From VGSZ01 sp044349155 (GTDB taxonomy: Bacteria; Myxococcota; UBA727; VGSZ01), in NCBI GenBank assembly GCA_044349155.1, contig JBIKRQ010000003.1:1-64000 (forward strand): DNA of 64,000 nt, written 5' to 3'. The notes beneath the pieces were generated by a model. That model searched no databases. It worked only from the letters and a program-made list of their open reading frames with translations, and had not been told where the DNA came from. A program made the translations under genes and the position numbers. Below, piece after piece: positions 26,287 to 35,320 of the stretch. Within the stretch, counting starts at the first letter, position 1; the number at the start of each line of letters is the position of its first letter.

Positions 26287-28280
26287 CGCGGCCCTTCCTG
26301 CATGGAGCTCTTGCCCTTCTTGACGATGCGGATGTGGTGGCCGGCCACGTCACCGACGTCGTGGTGCGTGATCAAGACCATCTGCTTGCTGCTGTCGAGC
26401 GCTGCGACCCGACCAAGCAGGGCGGTGCGGCGGTGCTCGTCGAGACCATAGGTCGGCTCGTCGAGGAGCACGAACGACACGGCCCCGACCCGCCGCGCGA
26501 CGGCGAGCTTGAACGACAACCCCAGCAGCACCTTGTGGCCACCGCCTTGAAAGAGGTGCGCTGGCACCTCGACGCCGATGTCGTGGGGCGTGACGTTGAT
26601 GACGTAGCGCGCAGGGTCGATCGTGAGCGACTTGAATTCCTCGTCGGGGGCGCTGAGTTGCCGGTGCAGGGCAAACACGTCGGTGGCGAGCTCGGCGGCG
26701 GCCTTGTCACGCAAGGTCACCTGCAGCTCCTTGAAAGCCGCAGCCAGCTTGCGCAGGCGGCCCGCCAACGCACTCTGTTCGCGCAGGCGCTCGACGGTGC
26801 CCTCGACCGAGGCAAGTTCGCGTGCGGCCTCCTGTCGACGTTCCTTGAGGGCCTGCAGCGCCGACGTTGCCTCGTCGCGACGTCCCTGAATGGCGCTCAG
26901 CACCGTCTGGGCGCGGACGCGCTCGTCGCGCAAGCCATCGCGGGTGTCACCAAGGGCTTCTACGACGTGGTCGACGAGGGCGCTGTCGGCCACGTCGTCA
27001 GGCACCTTCCACGTCGTGCGGGCAGCACGCGCCGCGTCGGCCCAGGCCTGCTGCGGCGCGGCCACCGCCTGGACCGCCGCGGCATGATCCTTGTGGGCGG
27101 CCAGTGCTGCGTCACACCGCGTAAGCTGTGCCGTGGCGTCGTCGACGCGGGCGGTCTCATGAGCGATGACCTGCATGACGTCGTCGAGCGAAGCCTGCGC
27201 CGTGGTCAGCGTCGTCTGCCACGCGGCAAGTTCTGCCATCGCCTTGTCGTGGTCGATCGCCTGACCGCAGGTTTCGCACGTCGTCGAGTTCGGGTCGGCG
27301 TGGGCCGCGCGCCGCCCGATGCGCCCTTCGAGGTCGCCAATCGTGCGCAACAGCGTGGTGCGCTCATCGTGGCGCGCCGCAATGGTGGCAGCGCCCGCCG
27401 CAACACTGGCGCGCGCTTGCTCCTGCCGCGTCTGCAGCACCTCGACGTCGTCGACGACAACGCTCTGCAGGCGCTGCACCTCAGCGACCACAACGGCGAG
27501 GGCATCGGCAGCCGCTTCGAGGGCGTCGACCTGTTCCACCGACGCCGCCAACGCCGCCAACGCCGTCGACGTGCGCTCGATGGTCTGCAGCACTGCCGCT
27601 TCCTCGGCGTCGATCCCCGCCAGCGTGAGCCGCAATGCGTTGTCGCGGTCGTCGCCGGCTTTGACGTCGTCACGCAGCCGGGCGAGCGCTGCTTCGAGCA
27701 CCGGCAGGGTGCTCGCTTCCTTCTCGGCTTCAAGCGCCAGCGCCCGCGTCTCGTCGGCAGCAAGGACCGAGGCTGTCACGCCCAGCACCGTGTCGAGCTG
27801 TGGTGCACCTTCGAGCATCGCGGCGATCTCGCCCTGCTTCACGTGCACAGCGACGTCGAAGAGGCGGCGGCTGAGGCCGAGGACCTCGGTGAGCTTGAGC
27901 GCGAGCGCTTCTTCTTTGTCCTGGAAATCGGTGCTCAAGACATAGCGCTCGCCGTCGTCGTCGATGACCTTGAGCGTGAAGTGGCCGATGACCGTCGTCT
28001 TTGAGCGTGGCGGCTTCTCGTGCAGCCGTTGCAGCACGTAGCGCTTGCCGTCTTTGCCGACGAAGCGGAGCTCGACGCCCGTCTCCTTTGCACCGGGATG
28101 CATGAGCGTGTGGATCTGGCGGATCGCACCGACGCGCCCAAACAGCGCGTACTCGATCGCGTAGAGCACGGTGCTTTTGCCGGCGTTGTTTTCGCCGTCG
28201 ATGAAGTTGATGCCCTGGCGCAGGTCGATCTTCTCGTCGACGTAGCGCCGGAAATTCCGCAGCCAGATCCGCTCGATCAT
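26283..28280 (-). CDS. Rad50/SbcC-like ATPase with zinc hook
   Basis: A 665-residue ABC-type ATPase of the SMC/Rad50 class. The N-terminus IERIWLRNFRRYVDEKIDLRQGIN leads to Walker A GENNAGKST (around residues 30-38). Coiled coil occupies ~170-520 and is broken in the middle by CETC (Cys335, Cys338), the CxxC zinc hook that dimerises Rad50. The C-terminal half has a signature region with FQGGGHKVLLGLSF in place of LSGGE, Walker B FVLLDEPTYGLDE and an ITHHD switch His. It is much shorter than SbcC (~1000 aa), and no Mre11/SbcD nuclease is nearby. The partners here are MoxR and vWA proteins, so a DNA-sensing defence or repair role is inferred. Confidence 0.85.
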   Translation of the reverse strand: MIERIWLRNFRRYVDEKIDLRQGINFIDGENNAGKSTVLYAIEYALFGRVGAIRQIHTLMHPGAKETGVELRFVGKDGKRYVLQRLHEKPPRSKTTVIGHFTLKVIDDDGERYVLSTDFQDKEEALALKLTEVLGLSRRLFDVAVHVKQGEIAAMLEGAPQLDTVLGVTASVLAADETRALALEAEKEASTLPVLEAALARLRDDVKAGDDRDNALRLTLAGIDAEEAAVLQTIERTSTALAALAASVEQVDALEAAADALAVVVAEVQRLQSVVVDDVEVLQTRQEQARASVAAGAATIAARHDERTTLLRTIGDLEGRIGRRAAHADPNSTTCETCGQAIDHDKAMAELAAWQTTLTTAQASLDDVMQVIAHETARVDDATAQLTRCDAALAAHKDHAAAVQAVAAPQQAWADAARAARTTWKVPDDVADSALVDHVVEALGDTRDGLRDERVRAQTVLSAIQGRRDEATSALQALKERRQEAARELASVEGTVERLREQSALAGRLRKLAAAFKELQVTLRDKAAAELATDVFALHRQLSAPDEEFKSLTIDPARYVINVTPHDIGVEVPAHLFQGGGHKVLLGLSFKLAVARRVGAVSFVLLDEPTYGLDEHRRTALLGRVAALDSSKQMVLITHHDVGDVAGHHIRIVKKGKSSMQEGPR

Positions 28281-28579
28281 CGCGCCACGTCCACGGCATC
28301 GGCAGACGCGTCAGCGGCGTCAGCGGCGTCGACGGGTGCTGACACGCCCAACAGCTCAAAGCAGCGGGCGCGCAGTTTGTCTCTGGCTTCGCCGTTGAGA
28401 TTGCCGACCTTCGTGATGTTGTCGTCGTCGTCGAGCAGGAACTGCGTGAACGAGAACAAGCGCGCGGCGATCTCGGCCAGCCCGCTGTCGCCGGCCAGTG
28501 CCTCTGTGCGCGCCAACAACGACGCAACGGTGGACCCGGAGGCAGCAGGCTGCGAAGCAGTGGTGTCGTCGTCGCTCAT
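28277..28579 (-). CDS. Small acidic protein heading the Rad50-MoxR-vWA operon
   Basis: A 100-residue acidic protein. Residues 18-55 form helices (SLLARTEALAGDSGLAEIAARLFSFTQFLLD) and the end is an Ala/Asp run. Its stop overlaps the Rad50-like start by 4 nt. It may be an accessory or regulatory subunit; no family recognised. The tolC stop of the efflux operon is 62 bp upstream on the same strand, so read-through from that operon is possible. Confidence 0.6.
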   Translation of the reverse strand: MSDDDTTASQPAASGSTVASLLARTEALAGDSGLAEIAARLFSFTQFLLDDDDNITKVGNLNGEARDKLRARCFELLGVSAPVDAADAADASADAVDVAR

Positions 28580-28641
28580 GCCGCGTCGTCGCCCGCTACT
28601 GCTGCAAGGTCAACCGACGGCCGCTGCGGAGACGGTGTTGC

Positions 28642-30112
28642 TCACGGTGTCGTTGCGACCGCGGCCACATCTCGGCCTGTGGCCCGCGCCAGGCGCACCA
28701 CCGCGAGGCGTGCGTCGACGTGGGCGTTCACGGCTTCAACGCGCGCACGGAGCAATTCCGTTTCGGCATCGGCGAGTTCGACGAGGGTGGCGCGGCCGGC
28801 CTGGTACAAATCAGCGCGCGCGCGGTAGCTGGCCTCGGCAGCCGTGCGGCCCTCTGTCGTCGTCACGAGCGCCACGTTCGCGTCGCGCACCGCAGCCAAC
28901 GCTGTGGCGATCTCCATGCGAATGCCATCGAGCAGCGCGTTTTTCTGCGCGAGCAACTGCTGCCCACGCGCATGCACCGTCGACGACGCGGCCATCGCCG
29001 CCGGAATGTCGCTGGGCGTCCAGCTCAACAACGCACCGGCATCCCAGGTCTGGTGGTACGTGTCGACCGCGGGCACAAAGCGCGGGTGCGGGTTGCCGCC
29101 GATGGTGGTGGCCGTGACGTCGAGCCGCGGCGCCATCGCCGACCACGACGACCGCTCCTGCGCTTCGAGGGCAGCAATCTGCGCGGTGAGCACGCGGGGC
29201 TCGACGCGTTGTTCCAGGGCTTCGTCGACGAGCTGCTGCTCGGACTTCGCCAACAACGCCGACAGGTCCGGGGCACTCTTGAACACATCTTCGCCCACGG
29301 CGATGCGTTGCGTGTTCGCTGCGTGCACCAACGTGCGCAGCTGCGCATCGGCCACTTCAGCACCACTTTTGGCGCGCTGCTCGAACAAGCGTGACGACGA
29401 CGCGGCGGCCTGCACGCGCAACACATCCGCCGACGACGCCGCCCCCACTTCGAAGGCGCGCTGCACATCGCCGATGCGGGTCTCGGCGGTTTTGTGCGCT
29501 TTCTCTGCGACCAACGCCAACGCGTGCAACCGCGCCGCACTCAAGAACGCGACGCGGGCATCGGTGGCGGCTTTGATGCGGCCCACGTCGACGTCGAGTT
29601 CGGCGGCGCGTTGCGTGTCGCTCGCCGCACCAAACGACTTTCCACACGTAGTCAGAGATGGGCACGCTGATGCCCGCGCGCACGCTGTAGACGTCGAGAT
29701 ACACGGGAAAGCTGAAGTCCGGGGCCGCGATCAGGGTGCGATCTCCCAACGGCCCCGCAGCTCCCTGGACGACGACAAAGCGCGCCGCATCACCACCACC
29801 AAACGGTGGCGCTTCAATGTCGGACAAGCGCGTGTAGCCCGCCGACGCGGAAATGCGCGGGACGAACGCGGCGGTGGCCGACAACCGGCCCGCTTCAGCG
29901 ACGTGCAACGCCTCCTCACGCGCCTGCACATCCCAGCTGGTGTCGGCAGCCATGACGGCGACGCGGTCTTCGGTGAGGCCATCGCTGACCACGAGGCCGG
30001 CCAACGCACGGTCGAGTTCGGCCGCTTCGTCGACGACGGTGGCGGCGTCGACGCGTTGTTGCGCAGGTGTTTGCAGGGCCACGCAGGCCGAAAGCAGAAG
30101 TGCTGAATGCAT
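28642..30112 (-). pseudogene. TolC-family efflux protein, frameshifted
   Basis: The gene starts at ATG 30112 with a lipoprotein-like signal (LLLSAC) and the TolC N-terminal half up to SVPISDYVWK (about 158 codons). The frame then shifts at about 29638: the in-frame reading turns Arg-rich, while the next frame continues as SFGAASDTQRAAELDVDVGRIKAA and runs for 331 residues to the stop at 28642 with normal TolC features (LYQAGRATLVELADAETELLRARV). One extra base explains it, and joined they make about 489 residues, the family size. It is the outer-membrane part of the EmrAB-type pump encoded upstream. Either a true loss or a sequence error. Confidence 0.7.
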
Positions 30113-30156
30113 GGTGTGCTCGACGACAAAGGGACAAAAAGAGAAGAGGGCTGCGC

Positions 30157-31764
30157 TCAGTGGGCAGCGGTGCGGTCGACGGTGGGGTCGGCGCGCTTGA
30201 GGAAAAACGGCACGATCAGCGAGAAGGCAAACAACACCGCGAGCAGCGAAAAGCCGTCGGAGAAGGCCATCGACAACCCCTGCAACTGCACGCGTCCGGC
30301 GAGTTGTGCTGTGGCTGCGGCGAGGGGATCGGCGACCTGCCCCGTCATGCCGCCCTTGATCGCCGCGAGTTGCGCGACCGCTGCTTCGTGCGTCGTGGAG
30401 ACCGACTCAGCGAGGTACGCCGCGTGCTGCTTGGATTGATCTGCCAGGCGTGTCGACATCCACGCCGTGCCAATGCTGCCGCCGAGTTCGCGCGTGGCGT
30501 TGAACAAGCCCGAAGCACTGCCGCGTTGGTCGGGCCGCACTCCCGACATCGCGACGACGGTGAGGGGCACGAAGCAGAACGACAAACCGATGGCGCGCAC
30601 GAAGATGGGCATGGTCATCGTGTCGATGTCGGCCAGCGGCGTGAGCCCGGCGTTCAACACCGTCGACAGCGTGACCATCGCGAGGCCAAACACCAGGAAC
30701 TTGCGTGGGTCGACCCTCGCCAACGTGGCGCCGACGATGGGCAGCAGCAGCAGTTGGATCCAGCTGCCGTGCAAAAAGATCGAGCCGATGTCGATCGCCT
30801 TCAGGTGCATCACCGTGCCCGAGAACAGCGAGTACAAAAAGCTGCCCGCAAACAGCACGGTGCCGATCAGAAAGTTCAACAGCGTGGCCGCCGCGTAACC
30901 GGGTGCGGCGAACACGCGGAAGTCGACGACGGGGCTGTCGACCTCGAGTTCGTGCACCACAAACGTGATCAGCGACGTCACCGCCACGATCGCCACCAGC
31001 GTGATCTCGGTGCTGTCGAACCAGCCTTCGCGGTTGCCTTCTTCGAGCACGAACTGCAGCGAGATCATGCCCACAGCCAACAGGCCGATGCCTTTGACGT
31101 CGATGGGGCGCAGGTCGGGCTCGAAGCCTTCTTCTTTGATTTGGGTCCACACCAAAAACGCGGCGAACGAACCGATGGGCACGTTGACGAGAAACATCCA
31201 GTGCCAGCTGAGGTGCTCGATCAACACGCCGCCGATGGTGGGGCCGAGCAGCGGGCCGGTGATGGCGCCGAGGCCAAACAACGCACCGGCGATGCCTGCT
31301 TGTTCACGAGGCCAGCGCGCAAACAACGTGGCTTGTGCGGTGGGGATGATGGCGCCGCCGCCGATGCCCTGCAGGATGCGAAACGCCACCAACGACGGCA
31401 GGTTCCACGAGATGCCGCACAGCACACTCGCGAACGTGAACAGCACGATCGACGCCGTGAAGTAGCGACGAATGCCGAAGCGCCGCTGCAGAAATCCCGA
31501 CATCGGAATGACGGTGATGTTGGCCATCGCGTAGCCCGTCGACACCCACGCAATCTGGTCCAGCGGCGTGCCGAAGCTTGCGCGGATGTTGGTGAGGCCG
31601 ACGTTGACGATGCTGATGTCGAGCACGCTCATGAGCGCTGCGGCCATGGCGGCGACCGTGATCGCCGCCTTCGAGCCGGTGACCACACCGGTGTTGCCCG
31701 CCAACGACGACGACGACGATGACGACGGCGGTCGTGCTGGTGCTGCGGAAGGAGAAGTGCTCAT
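30157..31764 (-). CDS. emrB: DHA2-type drug efflux MFS transporter (EmrB family)
   Basis: A 535-residue inner-membrane transporter with about 14 hydrophobic helices. Motifs typical of the 14-TMS drug:H+ antiporters are LDISIVNVGLTNI (motif D1 region), GRxxG-like LQRRFGIRRYF, RILQGIGGGAIIPTAQATL and motif C GLGAITGPLLGPTIGGVLI. A Ser-rich N-terminal extension precedes helix 1. It follows emrA after 3 nt and precedes tolC by 44 bp, so a tripartite pump is encoded. Confidence 0.92.
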   Translation of the reverse strand: MSTSPSAAPARPPSSSSSSSLAGNTGVVTGSKAAITVAAMAAALMSVLDISIVNVGLTNIRASFGTPLDQIAWVSTGYAMANITVIPMSGFLQRRFGIRRYFTASIVLFTFASVLCGISWNLPSLVAFRILQGIGGGAIIPTAQATLFARWPREQAGIAGALFGLGAITGPLLGPTIGGVLIEHLSWHWMFLVNVPIGSFAAFLVWTQIKEEGFEPDLRPIDVKGIGLLAVGMISLQFVLEEGNREGWFDSTEITLVAIVAVTSLITFVVHELEVDSPVVDFRVFAAPGYAAATLLNFLIGTVLFAGSFLYSLFSGTVMHLKAIDIGSIFLHGSWIQLLLLPIVGATLARVDPRKFLVFGLAMVTLSTVLNAGLTPLADIDTMTMPIFVRAIGLSFCFVPLTVVAMSGVRPDQRGSASGLFNATRELGGSIGTAWMSTRLADQSKQHAAYLAESVSTTHEAAVAQLAAIKGGMTGQVADPLAAATAQLAGRVQLQGLSMAFSDGFSLLAVLFAFSLIVPFFLKRADPTVDRTAAH

Positions 31765-31767
31765 GGC

Positions 31768-32973
31768 CTACTCCGTCACGACGGTGACTTCGGTGCTCAT
31801 GCCCGGGCGCAGCAGGACCGTGGGCGGTGCATCAAAGCGCAGCACCACCGGCACACGCTGCACCACCTTGACGAAGTTGCCCGAGGCATTGTCGGGCGGC
31901 AGCAACGAGAAGCGGCTGCCCGTACCACCCGAGATGGCGTCGACGTGGGCTTCGAGCTTCACGCCTTCGAAGGTGTCGACGACGATGGTGGCCTTCTGGC
32001 CCTCTTTCATGTGGGCGATCTGGTCTTCTTTGAAGTTGGCCGTGACCCACACATCGGTGAGCGCCACGATCGCACACAGCGTGCGCTCGGGGCCCACCAT
32101 CATGCCGGGCTCGACGTTCTTTCGGGCCACCACACCGTCGACGGGAGCGCGCACCGTCGCGTACGACAACGCCAACCCTGCCAACTTGCGCGAGGCCTCG
32201 GCCTGCATCAAGCGCGCTTCGGCCACGCCCACTGCAGCACGTGCCGCCTCGAGCTGCTCGGGCACGGTCTCTGCCTGAGCCACACGACCACGCGCGAGTT
32301 CCAGGCCGCCTTCGCTGCCCGTGATCGACGCCGCCGTGCTCGCCATTTTGGCCTCGGCCTGCTCCCTGGAGGCCTTCGCCTGGTCGAACGCCGACTGGCG
32401 CGCATCCAGGTCGGCCTGCGACACCGCGCGGCGCTCAAACAGCCCCTGGCTGCGCGAGAGCTCGATGGCCGCCAACGACAACCGCGTCTCGGCCGCCGAC
32501 ACGTCCGCCTTCGACTGGTTCAACGTGGCGCGGCTGGCATCCACCGAGCTCGAGGCCTGGTTCAAGCCACCGCGGGCCTGCACCAGCGACGCCTTCGCCG
32601 TCTTCGTCGTCACCGCCAACTGCGCGTCGGCCGACGCCTTCTGTGCGCGCGCTTGCGCGAGGTCGGCTTCGGCAAGCTCAAGGCGTGCGGCGAGGTCGGC
32701 GGGGTCGAGCTCGACGAGGATGTCGCCGGCCTTCACCGGCTGGCCATCCTTCACCAACACGCGCGCCACCTGGCCCGCGACACGGGCAGCCACCGGCGCG
32801 ACGTGCGCTTCGACAAACGCGTCGTCGGTGGACTCTTTGCCCTTGTTGAGCAGGCGCACGACGCCAAAGGCACCACCCGCCACCACCACCAAAGCCAACG
32901 CCACCAGCGGCGCCTTCTTCTTCTTCGGTGCAACAGCTGGAGCAGCAGAAGCGGGAGCGGCGGGGTCGGCCAT
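31768..32973 (-). CDS. emrA: Membrane fusion protein of efflux pump (EmrA/HlyD family)
   Basis: A 401-residue periplasmic adaptor with an N-terminal transmembrane helix (PLVALALVVVAGGAFGVVRLL), the split lipoyl domain (AHVAPVAARVAGQVARVLVKDGQPVKAG and later YATVRAPVDGVVARKNVEPGMMV), a long coiled-coil hairpin of Ala/Gln-rich helices, and a beta-barrel end. ATG 32973 is preceded by AGGA at 8 nt. The gene lies 99 bp after marR, with a candidate operator at 33011-33025. Confidence 0.92.
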   Translation of the reverse strand: MADPAAPASAAPAVAPKKKKAPLVALALVVVAGGAFGVVRLLNKGKESTDDAFVEAHVAPVAARVAGQVARVLVKDGQPVKAGDILVELDPADLAARLELAEADLAQARAQKASADAQLAVTTKTAKASLVQARGGLNQASSSVDASRATLNQSKADVSAAETRLSLAAIELSRSQGLFERRAVSQADLDARQSAFDQAKASREQAEAKMASTAASITGSEGGLELARGRVAQAETVPEQLEAARAAVGVAEARLMQAEASRKLAGLALSYATVRAPVDGVVARKNVEPGMMVGPERTLCAIVALTDVWVTANFKEDQIAHMKEGQKATIVVDTFEGVKLEAHVDAISGGTGSRFSLLPPDNASGNFVKVVQRVPVVLRFDAPPTVLLRPGMSTEVTVVTE

Positions 32974-33010
32974 CGGTGAATCCTTGTGGGCGTGTGTCGC
33001 GTATGAAGTC

Positions 33011-33025
33011 GTAAGGCGCCAAACC
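33011..33025 (+). promoter_or_regulatory. Candidate MarR operator before emrA
   Basis: GTAAGGCGCCAAACC with a palindromic GGCGCC core. It matches 13 of 15 bases of the site at 33665-33679 just upstream of the regulator gene, in the same orientation. Two such sites, one before each transcription unit of the operon, suggest binding by the MarR protein encoded between them. Confidence 0.45.
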
Positions 33026-33072
33026 TTCAGCGGGCTTCGACTTCGAACCGCTTGAAAAAGCGCAGAAAAATG

Positions 33073-33651
33073 TCAGTCGCTCTCGCCGCCGGTGTCGGTA
33101 TCGGCAGCGGTGAGGCGCGCTGAAGCAGGTGGTTGTGGCAGTTCAAAGGCATCGAAGCCGTCGAACACCTTCTGCAGCAGGTGCTCGAACTGCTCGCGTT
33201 CGGTTGGGCTGAAGTCACGCAACACGCCAGCGATGCGGGCGAAGTGGTCGGGCATCATCGCTTCGAGGAAGCGGCGACCGGTGAGCGACAGGCGCACGAG
33301 CACCGATCGCTTGTCGTCAGGGTCCGGCTCGCGGGCGACCATGGCATCGCGCTCAAGCGTGTCGATCAAACCCGTGATGGTGGCGCGTGTGACGTTGAGA
33401 ACGTCGGCGAGGGCCGCGGGGGTCAGGCCATGGCCCGCGGCCGTGTGCAGATTGACGAGCACCAAAAAGCGCGCCTGCGAGATGCCATGGCGGGCGAAGT
33501 GGGCATCGGCCGACTTGTCGGCACGCGAGATCACGCGCCGCAGCAGCAGATACACGCGCAGCGAGTCGGCATCGAACGTGGGGTAGTGCGAAGCGGCCCT
33601 GGCGATCGCAGGAAGGTCGTGGGCCAGCGGGTGGGCGCGTTGCTCGGGCAT
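33073..33651 (-). CDS. MarR-family transcriptional regulator
   Basis: A 192-residue winged-helix regulator. ATG 33651 is used; the longer reading adds an unlikely leader. The MarR core is clear: ISQARFLVLVNLHTAAGHGLTPAALADVLNVTRATITGLIDTLERDAMVAREPDPDDKRSVLVRLSLTGR, which holds the recognition helix and the DxR wing (PDDKRS). Such proteins usually repress their neighbouring efflux genes until a phenolic or hydrophobic ligand binds. It is the first gene of the efflux operon and is divergent from the thioesterase. Confidence 0.9.
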   Translation of the reverse strand: MPEQRAHPLAHDLPAIARAASHYPTFDADSLRVYLLLRRVISRADKSADAHFARHGISQARFLVLVNLHTAAGHGLTPAALADVLNVTRATITGLIDTLERDAMVAREPDPDDKRSVLVRLSLTGRRFLEAMMPDHFARIAGVLRDFSPTEREQFEHLLQKVFDGFDAFELPQPPASARLTAADTDTGGESD

Positions 33652-33664
33652 GGCGGCCGATCTA

Positions 33665-33679
33665 GTTAGGGGCCAAACC
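33665..33679 (+). promoter_or_regulatory. Candidate MarR operator before marR
   Basis: GTTAGGGGCCAAACC lies 14 bp upstream of the marR start, in the 128-bp divergent region. It is the near twin of 33011-33025. Its place would allow autorepression. Confidence 0.45.
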
Positions 33680-33779
33680 ATGTGCAAGCGCTCGTCGAGA
33701 TCTGGCGCTGCAATGGTGCGGACATGTGTCCCGTCGCGGTGGTTCACAGCACTGCAGCGGGTGTTGCTAGAGACGCTTG

Positions 33780-34196
33780 ATGACCACGTCTGTCACCCCC
33801 ATCGTTGTGCGTTCCACCGACCTCGACGCCTACGGCCACGTGAACAACGCGCGCTACGTCGAGTACTTCGAGTGGGGCCGCTTCGACTGGCTGAAAGACA
33901 CGGGCCTCGAGACAGCGATGCAGGCAGATCAGACGGCCTACGTCGTCGTCAACGTCAACGTCGCCTACCGTGCCGAGGCCCGTCGCAGTGACGAGCTCGT
34001 GCTGACCACGCGGCTGGCGGGCATTGGCAAGAGCTCGTTGCGCATGGTGCAGCAGCTGAAGAACGCCGCCGGCGTCGTGGTGGCTGAGGGCGAAGTGGTG
34101 TTGGCGGCCTTCGATCCGATCACGCGCAAGGGGCAACGCCTGCCCGAGCGCCACGTCGAGCTGCTCACGCCGCAGGTGGTAGCTTCGTTGGCATGA
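33780..34196 (+). CDS. Acyl-CoA thioesterase, 4HBT (YbgC-like) family
   Basis: A 138-residue single hot-dog domain. The hallmark TDLDAYGHVNNARYVEYFEWGRFDWL contains the catalytic Asp of the 4-hydroxybenzoyl-CoA thioesterase group followed by GHVNN. It hydrolyses acyl-CoA thioesters; the substrate is unknown. ATG 33780 is used. The stop overlaps fdhD in an ATGA. Confidence 0.88.
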   Translation: MTTSVTPIVVRSTDLDAYGHVNNARYVEYFEWGRFDWLKDTGLETAMQADQTAYVVVNVNVAYRAEARRSDELVLTTRLAGIGKSSLRMVQQLKNAAGVVVAEGEVVLAAFDPITRKGQRLPERHVELLTPQVVASLA

Positions 34197-35041
34197 TGCA
34201 GGTGCCCCACCGCACTCGCCGGCTGCGCGACAACGGCAACAACGACGACAACGATGCTGACGTCAATGACTTCGTCGACGATGTGTTGGCGGCCGAAGCA
34301 CCGTTGGCGCTGCAACTGCGCGAGCACGACGGCCCCTGGCGGCACGTGGCGGTGCTGATGCGCACCCCCGACGACGACGACCTCCGCGACGAAGAGCTGG
34401 TGCTCGGCTTTTTGCGCACCGAAGGGGTCATCGACAGCGCGCGCGATGTGGCAGCGATCGGCCACTGCACCACCGTCGAGCACGAGGGAGCCGAGGGCAA
34501 CGTCGTGCAGGTGCGCTTGCACGACGGCGTGCGCGTCGACTGGGCGCGTCTGCAGCGCAGCACGTTTTCGTCGTCGTCGTGCGGAGTGTGCGGCAAGGCC
34601 AGCATCGAGGCGGTGTGTCAGCTCGTGCCGCCAGCGACGTCACCGGCGCCGGCACCGCCGTCGTTGTCGTGGTGTGTGCAGGCGACGACGACGTTGCAGG
34701 CGCAGCAGCCCTTGTTTGCGGCAACGGGCGCTTGTCATGGCGCGATGCTGCAGCGTGCTGGTGGTCATGTGGTGGCGGTGCGCGAAGACGTCGGCCGCCA
34801 CAACGCTGTCGACAAGGTGATTGGCCACGCCCTGCGCTCCGGCGTGTTCGAAGCGTTTGACGACGTGGTGTTGGTGGTGAGCGGCCGCATCGCCTTTGAG
34901 ATCGTGCAGAAGGCGGCGATGGTGGGCCTCCGCACCATCGTGGCCGTTGGCGCGCCCACAAGCCTGGCGGTCGAGTTGGCGGCCACGTGCGGCATCACCC
35001 TGGTGGGGTTTGTGCGAGCGGGCCGCGCCAACGTCTACTGA
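34193..35041 (+). CDS. fdhD: Formate dehydrogenase accessory sulfurtransferase FdhD
   Basis: A 282-residue protein that transfers sulfur to the molybdenum cofactor of formate dehydrogenases. The family motif CGVCG is at residues 130-134, with LRDEELVLGFLRTEGVI before and AVREDVGRHNAVDKVIG and VVSGRIAFEIVQKAAMVGLRTIVAVGAPTSLAVELA after. There is an Asn/Asp-rich N-terminal extension. No formate dehydrogenase gene is in the window, so its client is elsewhere. Confidence 0.92.
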   Translation: MMQVPHRTRRLRDNGNNDDNDADVNDFVDDVLAAEAPLALQLREHDGPWRHVAVLMRTPDDDDLRDEELVLGFLRTEGVIDSARDVAAIGHCTTVEHEGAEGNVVQVRLHDGVRVDWARLQRSTFSSSSCGVCGKASIEAVCQLVPPATSPAPAPPSLSWCVQATTTLQAQQPLFAATGACHGAMLQRAGGHVVAVREDVGRHNAVDKVIGHALRSGVFEAFDDVVLVVSGRIAFEIVQKAAMVGLRTIVAVGAPTSLAVELAATCGITLVGFVRAGRANVY

Positions 35042-35078
35042 CCCGCTGAATCCGACGGACAGGTCGAAGAGCCTTCGG

Positions 35079-35110
35079 TGATCGCGGCTTGATCGCGGCG
35101 GTGATCGCGG
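35079..35110 (+). repeat. Three phased TGATCGCGG repeats upstream of flgM
   Basis: TGATCGCGG occurs at 35079, 35090 and 35102, spaced 11-12 bp, about one helical turn, in the 279-bp gap before flgM. The gap otherwise shows no gene. The spacing fits a protein-binding array on one DNA face. Confidence 0.5.
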
Positions 35111-35320
35111 TCGCCCGATCGGCCGGCCGGATCTGTCCCAGCCGAGCGGGATGGCGTTGCAGCCCGCTAGACTGCGTACATGTCGTCCACCATACCGCCG
35201 CCGTCCGTCGGATCTGCAGGGGGGAATCCTGTAGAAGATCAGGGGGTTGGAAAAAGGAAAGGGCCGGGGCTTCATAAGAAGCCACCTCGTGCCGACAGTA
35301 CTGCAACGAAGGAGCAGCTT

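Noticed and set aside
30067..31722. Open frame of 551 codons opposite emrB
   Set aside because: It is antisense to a clear MFS transporter and has no domain; composition is Arg/His/Gln-rich.
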